From contig ML133383.1 of assembly GCA_003864495.1 (NCBI GenBank), positions 3,121,560 to 3,185,559 of the forward strand: a stretch of DNA of 64,000 bases. Reading direction: 5' to 3'. The translations under genes and the position numbers were made by a program. The notes beneath the pieces are model-generated. The model worked only from the letters and a program-made list of their open reading frames with translations, was not told the origin of the DNA and searched no databases. This stretch comes from Nemopilema nomurai. Lineage: Eukaryota; Cnidaria; Scyphozoa; Rhizostomeae; Rhizostomatidae. Shown piece by piece: positions 13,099-23,721 of the stretch (positions within the stretch are counted from its first letter, which is position 1; the number at the start of each line of letters is the position of its first letter).

Positions 13099-15113
13099 CC
13101 AAATTCGTGCCAGGTCAGATTTGCGGAACGGTATTCCGGAATAGTGAATCCAAAACTACTAGAAATTTTCAGCATCGTCAAAATGCGAGAAAGGAAGTAC
13201 TTGTCTTAAGTCATCTGCAATCTTTTCAACTTTCCAGAGATAATATCAGCATAAAGTTCATTAATTAGTGTGCCAGAGAAGGAATAAAGAGAAGGGGGAA
13301 ACTTGTGAGAAATTAACTAAAAGCTCGTCAATTATGTTGTGATCTCGCAAATTGACCTACCAGTAAATGCCTTGTTAACTGGCATGTCTTGCTTTAGCTG
13401 CCTACTACCGCTGAATACAAGGGATTGTCACCCCAACTGTTCCACTGTAGCAGGCATCCTTGATATGGGATGGATCTTCAGTGATACTGTAAATAAAAGC
13501 ACTGAATGAATCAATTGCAAACCGGCGAAAATACAGGCTCTTTAATTTCACTCACTCAGCAATCCAATTAATTCATCTACCATAATAAGAGTCACAAAGA
13601 GATTAGTGTTAACGTGGCTAGGGATAATTAAGAAAACAAAAAATAAATCAGAAAGGTCGTGAGAGGTCACAACAAATCCACTTACTCATTTGAAGGCGTT
13701 CATTGAGTATCGGCAAGCTGTCATTTGCAGAATTTTCAAAATCCTATTTAATTTTTGGCTAATATGCTTCAAACACTCGCTGCATAAAAAATATGAAAGA
13801 ACAATACACTCCTCAAATACATCAAAGGTTAATTGCAGACCGGGGGGAGTTGTATCAGCTCGGATAATCTGGTGCACCCAGGGGGAGTACTCATATATAT
13901 CTAAGAAAGGGGGTGTTTAGGCTACTTTTTGGGCTAAAATTTGAACGAAAGTTATCCTCTGGGTCAGCCAATTATACGATTACATTTTTGAGTTCATGCA
14001 ATGCCAAATTATTTTTGCGGGTTTTGAATGTGAAAAAAATTTACTTTAAACATTTGAACAAGCTAGAACATTTGAACAAACTGTAACATTTGATAGTTCC
14101 AAAATACAAGAGTGAAACTGGAAGTATATAAGCCGTGTATCTTTAGTATATTTGTATATCTGATGTGCATACAGGATCTCAAAATGATCTATGAAGCCCA
14201 GCCTTAGTACCCCTATTATGAATATCTGTGAGCACCCCCCTCCCCCACAGGCTGGTGCATAATAAAGCATAATGTATCATTGTCTTTTTTCTTTAGCTTA
14301 GGTAATGTTAGAAATTGTGTTTAAATGTACTTAGGTTTATTTGTTAACAAAAAATGAAACTGAATGCAGATTATCGATTCAGATGAAGCCCCTGATTTAG
14401 AAAGGAACGCAGAAATGACATTTATCCAAGACATGGCCTTGAAGCATCTCTGTGGCTCTTTGTAGGACAGTTGCGTCATTATGCTGCTTATATCATTATG
14501 TTTGTCAGCCTTGTGTCTATTTATCAGTAAATCAACAAAAGTTGACGTGGAAGCCGCTAAGACAACTTTGAATAGATTTTATCACCTGATAGAAACTTTT
14601 ATTTTGCCGGTGACTCTGAAAACTGAATATGGCCGTTCTGACTTCTGTGGTATATTTAGTGCATCAAGCAATTTTCTTAAAAAACTTGTACTTACTCTAG
14701 TACTCCTTCAAGAATGTCTCTGAGTATTTCATGCAAAATCTTAATTAAAAAGGATTTTGCACCCTCAGCAAATACTTGAAGAAACTCGTTTTTGGTGCTT
14801 CTAACCTGCATCTCAAACCTTTGGAGATGAACAGCTTAAAATGTATAAAAGCTATCGGCATTTTCAAATAGGGATCAGGAGGGTAAAAGTTGCGTGCTAA
14901 CTCCATCTTTGGAAATTTGTGTGTCCAGCATTCACACTTTTCTAAAAGCGATGGTCCGTATTGTATACATAGCTATTTACACCACAAAGAGGTCAGTCCA
15001 TCGTCTTGCAAGCAACTGGCGGCTGATCAAGTTATTTGCGAATGTATTTGATATGTTTTTGGATAAAGGTACCTTTGACATGTAGACTACAGAATTAAAA
15101 AGCTTCATTAGAC
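13099..15113. promoter_or_regulatory. Shared divergent intergenic region between MCU and MICU1
   Basis: About 2.0 kb separates the two ATGs, with transcription pointing outward on both sides. No coding exon is supported in it. It carries G-run and C-run repeat-like patches (about 13840-13920 and 14225-14252) that resemble degenerate MITE ends. It probably holds both 5' UTRs and promoters. I see no specific shared operator. Confidence 0.5.
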
Positions 15114-18100
15114 ATGAATTTTATAAGAAGGCCACTTTTGCACAGTGTTGCAAGGCTCAGGGCCTTGGGATTCCATGCTAGGCCAAGTCCGATCCTTGGT
15201 GTTTTGCAGTCTCACAGAGCAACAAATGACCTACACCCCGCAATTTTAACTTCTCGTTTGGCGACAACTAAAGAGGAAGAATTTACGAAAAAGTTGGCAT
15301 CTCGAGAAATTGATAAATATGGCTTTCAAATTCCGATCGAAGACTCGGTTAGATACACTGATGAAGAGAAATTACACAGAAAGAAGTCTGGTCAATACTA
15401 TTCACTTTTGATTGCATCATTGGTCGGATTGATTTCGTCATCGTATCTGTTGTATATAAGGATGATAAATGTTGAAGCAAAAGCCTTAGAAGATGGGTCA
15501 TCGGAGACACAGCCTGTTCAAGAAAGAGGTGAACAGCAACCGTCAGAGGTTCATGCGAAAGGGAAAGAAAACGCTGCATTGCACAAGAGTAAAGCTGGCT
15601 TCAGGGAAAGAAAAGTAGGAACATTAAATTTTCCATTTGCTTAAAAAGCATTCCTCCTCTTAACGGTCTCAGACTCTTGAATATTTGATGACCTTGATAA
15701 TTTTAAACAAGATTTACTGCTCTAGATTGCTGGTCATTTAGACAAAATAGTGAGGTGCATATTGATATTGTATGCTGTTAAGACTTAAGCACAATAAACA
15801 GCAATTAATAAACTTCATTAGAGATTTTATTTTGCAAAACTTGAAGCTCAGTTTCATTTTATTTTACTTCATCAAATAGAATTTATAGTCCTAACAATAC
15901 AAACGATTGTTTGCAGATAATTGAATATGAAAACAGAATCAGAGCTTACAGTACACCTGACAAAGTGTTTCGGTACTTTGCAACTCTGCAAGATGCCGAG
16001 AGTGGGACAATCTATATGAAACCTGAAGATTTTGTCAGGTCTTTATGCCCTGACACTATGCAACCAGAAGGTAAAAACCCATTTTTTCTTGATGCTTTAG
16101 TCAAATTTTTGTATGGAATCAATCAAATTTTCAGTTTCATATTTTAAAATTCCACTACATAAACTTTCAATTAAAGCTACATATACATATACAAAAAAAA
16201 TTACAGAGAAACTAAAAGAGAGAGAAGTAGATGTTTGATAATTCATTTGGCCATTCTTCACTCTAGAAATGGGAGAAGAATTCAGCGGTAGAGGGTGCAG
16301 AGCATGTTTTACACATCTTTCTATGCCATGGTTTTGTATCATCCTATTAGATTTTGCTGGTCATGAAGGCAAACTTTCAATCCACACAACTTGCTTTCAC
16401 TCAATGTTCCATGTTGATTTCTAGGACACATTTTTGCAAGTTTATTTTTGACTTGGAAACCTTCAGACTTAGACACCTAAGGAAGATCCTTGGAACTAAC
16501 TGACAAAGAAATATTACCATCAGCAAGCTTAATGCCAGAATGAGTTGGAAAATGATAATTAAGTGAATTAATAATAATATAAAGAAGACTAACATGGCTA
16601 GGACATTACATGCCCTTGCATCCAGAAACACCAGCAAGGAAAGCCCAAAAGCTCATGACAAACTGTTAGACCATGTTAGGCCACTTATACAAAATGTCTC
16701 TTTGCAGGCCTTGGGCTAGATCAATTCCACAAGTTTGACAGAAAGGTGAAAATGATTTATTAAAGTGGTGTTATTTGTTTCAATTTATTTTGCTTATGCA
16801 ATTGTGTAAATAAAGGCTACTGTTTGTCATCTGCCATAAAGCACATGATACCATATAAGTAAAGCTTTGTACGCCTCTGTCTTTTAGAATCATTCTACTT
16901 TGCATACCACAAGCATTTACTTAGATTTGTCTGTAATGCAGTATCAACACCTACACCAACAGAAAATAATGTGTTTTGAGAAGCAAATCAAACAATGTTC
17001 TTATTTAGATATGTCTGCTTTTCAAGTACATATGCATTAAGCTAAATCACTCTTTTCACTAAGCTTCTTTGCCTGTTGCAGACCAAGAAGCTGAAATACC
17101 AGAGTAAATTATTTGGAGATGAAAGTGTTTTCAAATGCTTTGGTGAAGGAGGCCTGATCTCATTTTCTGACTATGTTTTTCTTCTGACGGTCCTTGGAAG
17201 TAAGTTTCAATACTAATTATTTGCATTCTTCTATAGTTTGCCCTTTGTTTCCAAATACTAGAAAATTTGAAAAGATAAAATGCTATGAGACAAGCTACAG
17301 AAAGGATGGTGCCATTGTGGTCATTTTCTACTTTCTTGTAAAAATATTAATGGTATCAGCCCTATTTTGGCTGAAATCTCTGATTGGTGTAAATTGCTTT
17401 ATACCAACAGTTTTTGTATTTATGTGCAGCTTAGCATGATTTTGATTGCAACCATCTAGTGTTTTGGTCAACAAAACTAACTATTTTTGCTGTTTCCAGA
17501 CAGTTTTAGAAAGTACCAAAACATTTTATTTTAGCTCCTGAAAGACATGTAGACATTGCTTTTCGAATGTTTGACTTGAATGGTGATGGCGAGGTTTCAC
17601 TTGAAGAGTTCAAAAGGGTGAGTTGAACTAGTTCTTTATTTCAATCATTTTGGTATACTGGCAAGCTCAATAGCTGCCTAGAGCAAAAAGCAAATAGTTG
17701 TATTGAACATTTTTGTTAAGTACAGAGTCCCCTTAAGGTTAAATTACATGGCCTTTGAGACTTGATTTGTCTTTCTTCTTTCACTCTTATTGTTTAAAGG
17801 CAGCTTGTTCCCCATTTTTCTCACTTTCACCCCCTGGCGAGGGAATCTCGAGTCAGAAGGACCTCACAAGTGATGGATGTAGAGCACATATTGTCCTTCT
17901 TCTCTTTGTCTTTTCTATGAAAACAGATGTAAAATGCCAGTGTTTTTCAACTTCATCCGAGAAGGGAGAAAGCTCAGCTAGACATGTGTTTGCAAGAAGG
18001 CCAAAGCGCTTTGAGAACCCACAGAGCCTTTTCCCAGGGCAGCTGTTGCAGTCACAACTTAACTCTTTATTCCAGGTCAAAAACGTGTTTTTGTCAATGA

Positions 18101-21100
18101 CAACAACAGGAGCTAGGCACAGAGATAGAAGCACAACTGGAAATGTCCTTGGGGAGGAGTCACATTCTGGCATTATGGCCTACTTTTTTGGCAAAGACGG
18201 TAAAGGGAAGTTGACTGTGGACGCCTTTGTCAACTTCAAAAGAAAGCTGCAGAGGCAAGTCATGAGACTTGAGGTAAACATTGCATGTATTTTTCCATGT
18301 ATTAATTCCTCTGCGAGATGAAAATGGGAGTAATTCATATGTATAGTGTTTTAAAGATCAACAAGAAATATTCGAGCAATTGTAGTCTAAAAAAGCAATA
18401 TATTTCTGACTCTAAATTCTAAACTGGTTGCTAAGACAACCTAACCCTAAAACTCTGCACTTTCGTTTGATTGGAGCGTCATGGCTATGGGAGGCAGTGG
18501 AAAAGAGGATAGCATCCTCAAATTCCAGAATTAATTTGCAATTTGAAAATAGAAAATTTGAAAATAGAAATTTGAAAATAGAAATTTGAAAATAGAAAAT
18601 TTGAAAATAGAAATTTGAAAATAGAAATTTGAAAAATTTAACCTTAAAACAGAATCGCATATCTCGAGTATTTCTTCATTTGATTATTTCAGAATTGGCT
18701 TTTTTCCCGGTTACTAGAGAAGATAGAGTCATGTTTGATTGACAACGGCTGAGCCAAGATATGCTATAGTTAGCTTACCCCCCCCCCCCCCTTTGGTTAG
18801 TAACGTGAGAGAATGCTAATACAAATATTTGCGTTTCCTTTTCAGTTCGAGAGCTATAATCCGCAGAACGATCGCATAAAAGAAGTAGAATTTGCCGAAA
18901 TTCTAATGACGTATGCAAGTCTTTCTGATAAACAGCGAAAAAAGAAGATCAAGAAAGTGAGGAAGACTTTCACTGCAGATGAAGCTGAGGTTTGCTATCT
19001 TCGCCACTTGTGATTTTCATAGTGAAATACAGCAGGAGTAGTGTACTCCCTCAAGACCAACAGGCACTGCTCTTATGGCTCTGTATTTACTTCGCAAAGC
19101 TTAGCAGAAGATGGAGTGACAAATCCATGCATAGAATAGCATTTGTTCTGGTCCGCATTTTTTCATAAGTCTAATAGAAATCATTGTTTTATCGAGGGGC
19201 TGTATTGTCTCAAGGCAGATTCTCCATTGTGAATTGTCAAGTGACGAGAGCGTGACCAAAGCGAGATGCCTAAACTACTTGTATCTGGATCCAAGTCTGA
19301 CCTCGGATTACCTGAGATCCTTGTGTAGCGTACAAACTAGTATTCTGCCTCACACTTTTCGCGATTTGTATTCAAACTGAGGCTGCGTTTACTATTGCTT
19401 CCACTGCAACTGCAGATGAACGACAATTCAAATGTTTTCTCTAAATGCCTTTTTATAACAGCGTTCTATTTTGTCTTCGTTGTCTTTCAGGGCATTTTGT
19501 TTGGTGATTACTTGGATTTCTTCAGCTTTCTCATCAACATCAGGGACGTGGACATGGCCTTAAGCTTCCACACTGTTGCAGGACAACCAATTGACCCAGG
19601 TAATTGAATTCCCCATCTGATTAATGCAATTACGTTTCTGCTTTTTCTCTTATCTTGTCCATGGCATTGGTAGACTTTCGGCAGAATTTCGACAGAATTT
19701 CGAGGTCATTAGAAGCGCTTTCTTTTGTCTTTTATTTCTGACAACGTAAAGACAGGCCTAAAGTTTCATTAAGAATCTGTAAGCGTTACCTTCCTCAAAA
19801 CGTATCCTTGGTCCTAATCCGTCAATACCTCAGAAAACATTGAAAACATCCCTCAATAATGTAGGCCCACAATATGCTATCTGTGTCTGCCACCAGATGA
19901 TTCCCACTCACAATTCCTCCCTCCCGAATAATCCCTCCCACTTTATGAACCCACCCCCTCCCCTTCCCCCCCTCTCTCCTTGAAAACCGTATCTGAATTG
20001 TCATGCATGGTCCCTGGAACTATGGGCAATAAAATCTGAACTAAAAACACCGATGGCTGTTCTTGGTTATTGCTTGATTATTATTATTATTATTGTTATT
20101 GTTATTGTTATTGTTATTGACTGTCTTACTTTGCAGCTACGTTCAAACAAGTGGCTCAGACTGTAGCTGGAGTTAGTCTTCGGGATCATCTCATCGATGT
20201 AGTGTTTAAATTATTTGATGAAAACGGTAGGCCATGTTGTAACCACTTGTATGCTAATTGCAAAAACCTAACATTCATAAACAAGACCAATAACTGGAAC
20301 ATACAAACAAATGCTTACTGAATTATCAGCTAATCTTATTTTACATGCAAAATAAGGTGATTACTGAATTAATTTTTAGTAAAATTATAAAACTTGAAAG
20401 ATCGAGAATTAAGTCTCGGGAATTAAGTACTATTATCCTGTCAATTTGCAAACAGTAATCACCACTTTTTCTGAAGCAATGTCAAATAACTCAAGATCAT
20501 TGTTTTAGTCGCCAAATACCAGAAGTTTGTTTTGTTATGGGTATAGATCTCGAAAATATATTCCTCCAGTCAGCAAATTTTCAAATTTTTATAGATGACG
20601 GTCAGCTAAGCAATAGAGAATTTGTTGCTGTGATGAAAGACAAATTATTTCGAGGTTTGAACAAGGTAAGTATTTACTGTTTTTTATAAGCCACTTATCT
20701 ATGCATTTCTTAAAGATACTTGCTTAAACCTTATCAAGTACTTCGGCAAATGACATAGTGTTTCCCTTTGACTGTAGAAAGCTGAACTTCTTCTTGTGAG
20801 ATGGAAAAGGTTTTGGAAGCTTTCAATATGATTGGGGTCTGGCAAAACCATAGCTGTTATCTCTAGCCCATCTCCGTTCAAGATAAAACTCACTAACATT
20901 GTTTGAAAAGTCGTAAATAGAGCCTTTCGTAAATTCCCTGACTATGTTTCTAAACAGCAAGAGAGTCTGTTTTTCAACAAAACCTTCAGTTTACGTTTTA
21001 TTCGAAAGTTTTCAGCATGATTTACGATTTTTAGCGGCTTTACAAGAGAAGAAGTTGTGCTTTTTGTGGCAGCCATGGGCCTTTCAGCGCAAGATATTAC

Positions 21101-21757
21101 TGCAAGAATTGATAAAATATTATGTGCAATTTATTGTCTGAGTATAAAATTTTATCAGCAGGCTCCTTCAATGTACAGGCTCGTTGTGTTTGGCAAAAAC
21201 AATATGTTACGCTAGGAATACTTAAGTCTGTGGTCCTGCGACTAATGCTTTGTTTATGAATTTAGCATGTTTTGCACAGAGGAATTATTCCTTTCTTAAA
21301 ATGAACATTTAAAAAACCTTTTAGTGAGTTAAACTTCTCAAATTGAGCTGATTTGCCGTTCCGAAACCGGTTTCCTGTTGGATTGAATGTAACACTTGAT
21401 AACTCGCCAAATCTCATCATTGAAAAAAGAACATCTGATAGTAGTCAGGGTTGCATATTCTAGAATCAATTTTTATAGGTTATGTCTTCTTGATATTAAT
21501 TTTATGTATTTCATTCGAACTATATCAAATTTTATTCGATTTATGAATGGTTTTAAGAGACTGTCTTAGCTTCATTATCATATCAACTCTCAATGCGTTG
21601 ATCAAACGATATTGCAGTTGAATAAATCCGGCAATAAATCACTCTCAAATGTTTTGCTTTGCAGCCCAAAGACACGGGGCTGACCCGATTCCTGTCATCT
21701 ATTCTTGTCTGTGCCAAGCACCACATTCCTGACTATTGGACAAGCCCGATCAAATGA
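15114..21757 (+). CDS. MICU1: MICU1, EF-hand regulator of the mitochondrial calcium uniporter (11 exons, 532 aa)
   Basis: MICU1 gates MCU from the intermembrane space by sensing Ca2+. Exons are 15114-15614, 15917-16070, 16708-16745, 17082-17199, 17535-17617, 18076-18273, 18846-18989, 19491-19599, 20137-20226, 20595-20665 and 21665-21757. All junctions are GT-AG and in phase. The N-terminus is arginine-rich ([19 protein letters not shown]), like a mitochondrial targeting peptide. A membrane helix follows at about 95-115 ([20 protein letters not shown]). From about 160 the core is clear: [29 protein letters not shown], and EF-hand 1 loop [12 protein letters not shown] (284-295). [11 protein letters not shown] and [17 protein letters not shown] come next, then EF-hand 2 loop [12 protein letters not shown] (476-487). 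Both loops keep the acidic ligands and the position-12 Glu. The tail has a single cysteine (C518) where MICU1 makes its intersubunit disulfide. It is longer than human MICU1 (476 aa), mostly at the N-terminus. The Lys-only run before GFRER seen in vertebrates is diluted here. MICU1 is preferred over MICU2/3 because of the RAYSTPDK and KPKD signatures. Confidence 0.95.
18541..18634. repeat. Minisatellite in a MICU1 intron
   Basis: About seven copies of a 14-15 nt unit TTTGAAAATAGAA(A), just upstream of the exon at 18846. Confidence 0.85.
20077..20119. repeat. ATT/GTT trinucleotide and hexanucleotide microsatellite
   Basis: ATT repeats pass into TTATTG hexamers directly before the pyrimidine tract of the MICU1 exon at 20137, so repeat length may change that acceptor's spacing. 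Confidence 0.85.
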
Positions 21758-23721
21758 TCAAGTCCTCCTGGGGATTGGCAAGGCTTCGTATTGTTTGCCA
21801 CTGTCACGTGGTCCCGTATGAGTTGGTAGTAAAGGATTGTCACTGTAAGGGTTGTAAAATATAGTTCGTTTCTCTGCATGCTAGCTTTGAGGTAAATTTC
21901 TCTATTTCAATATTTAAAATTATTTCCAATAATTGTTCACTAGTGAATTGCTGTCTAGTTTCCTGTCTGATGTTTTTCCCTGAAGTTAAAACTAATGACA
22001 TCGAGACTCAAGTGAAATCGAGACTCAAGTGAAATCGAGACTCAAGTGAAATCGAGACCCAAGTGAAATCGAGACTCAAGTGAAATCGAGACTCAAGTGA
22101 AATCGAGACTCAAGTGATTGGACCACGTGATCCTTCCTTTGTACATTGTTTCCGAGCCCTCAGCTTTCGAATTTAAACATTGTGGCCTAGTATTCGACAG
22201 TCGAGTTCATTTTCTGTGGATACGAATGAAAGTGCAATCTCGGAAGAAAGCTTAGCCTAGCGTAGGGTTTATCTTATTTTTGCTAGATTAAGGCCATGGA
22301 AAGGAGAAAACTGATGTCCAATGAGAGTTTTATTCTAGACCGCCTAGGCCATCCGCACTAAAGTAGCACGTTATAGTATGTTACTGAGTATATAGACATT
22401 CTTCGTAGAAGCTGCAAAGTGGGCAGACTGAAGGGGAAACTTGATAAAAACTTGTTGAATGAGCTTTTCGAAAAGAGATTTGTGTACTTACTTTTGTGGC
22501 TCACTTCCATATTCCGTTGTGAAATGCGAAATATCTTATATCGGATTTACTTTGAGATACGAAGACTTACTTGTCCAGTTTGTCGCAGCCGAGCGGATCA
22601 ACTGCTTTTGTCCCTGGCCTGGTCTCAGAAGAGAGGCAAGGCATGGGTGAATCGATTACAATACTCAAGAGACCAAACTCGCACTATTGAGGGCGTAAAG
22701 AGCGAGACAATCTCTACAATTACTCGCTATAAAATTGCACCTCAAAAGTCGCGGCCGGACGCTCACTAAAATAGACAGGGTTTAGGAACTTCTAAAAAAA
22801 GGTTTCCGAAATTGTAGGATAAGATAAATGTTATAAATTAGATACGAAATTTAGTTAGGGTACGATTGATAAATTGTAAAATAATAATGACTTGGGATAC
22901 GTTCACTTGCTTTCCCTTAAACCTGAACGTGCGTTCACCATTGAGAAGTAATAAGTTATAAGTGTATTGAAGAAATATAGATCGACACAGAAAACCAATT
23001 AATTTATACTTGTTTACCTCATAATTTCTGCTTCATAAAATAGAATGGCAGGCAGTCATAAATTAACATACAGCATGATAAAGCTATAGTGGTATGGCCT
23101 CTGCCCTTTTGGGTTATTAACCCATTTAGTGCTTAGCCCTAATCCTTTAAAAAAAAGATGAAATCAGCACTTGGCATCAAAATGAAGCGCCCCCTGTGTG
23201 TCCGATCTTGAATAAGAGGTCAATAATCTACTGAAAGGGACACGGGACTTTGGGGCAATTGAATGAAGAAGGGAAAGGCGGGCGAAGACATGAAGATATG
23301 GGAAGGAAAGGCGTTAAGCAAAAAATCAGTAGGTGAAAAATAGTTCAGAATTAAAATCAGCCAAGCTTGCAAAGCTTTTCAAAAAGTAGGTACAGTCCAA
23401 AGAATATAACAAAAAGTTATTGGTATAATAATTAATATACAACATTCAATTGTGCATAAACGTAACTGCATCGATAAGAAAAAAATTCGCAAAGCTATAC
23501 AATACAGGAGTCTTGTGCTAAGACGAGGCATGAAAGTTATAACAATAATTATTTATCTTGTACTATGCCTGTTCTGAATATATATGTTAATGATATCAGT
23601 TGTGATATGATATCAGTAATGATATATATGTTATTAGTCAAATAAAAGCTAGCACCGTAAAAGTCACTATTTACATGAAATTTCGCGTTAGTATAACTTC
23701 GTTGTCGAAGTTCCATAAAAC
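21758..23721. other. Convergent intergenic region between MICU1 and the WW-domain gene
   Basis: About 2 kb holding the 3' flanks of two converging genes. It includes the 17-nt minisatellite at 22001-22117. A 116-codon ORF at 22419-22769 has no splice context or recognisable motif and is not called. No obvious nearby AATAAA was found for MICU1. Confidence 0.5.
22001..22117. repeat. 17-nt x 7 minisatellite downstream of MICU1
   Basis: Seven direct copies of TCGAGACTCAAGTGAAA without spacers. One copy has a single T-to-C change, and the last is truncated in the tail. It begins about 245 nt after the MICU1 stop, so it may lie in the 3' UTR. Confidence 0.95.

Noticed and set aside
17755..18075. 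5' part of a long ORF leading into the MICU1 exon at 18076.
   Set aside because: MICU1 similarity begins at VKNVFLSM after a clear acceptor (TTATTCCAG). The upstream part is intron.
22001..22117. Direct repeat array considered as CRISPR.
   Set aside because: Units are contiguous with no spacers, and the context is an animal genome; it is a minisatellite.
22419..22769. A 116-codon plus-strand ORF between MICU1 and the WW gene.
   Set aside because: No motif, no splice context and no similarity that I recognise; the length is plausible by chance.
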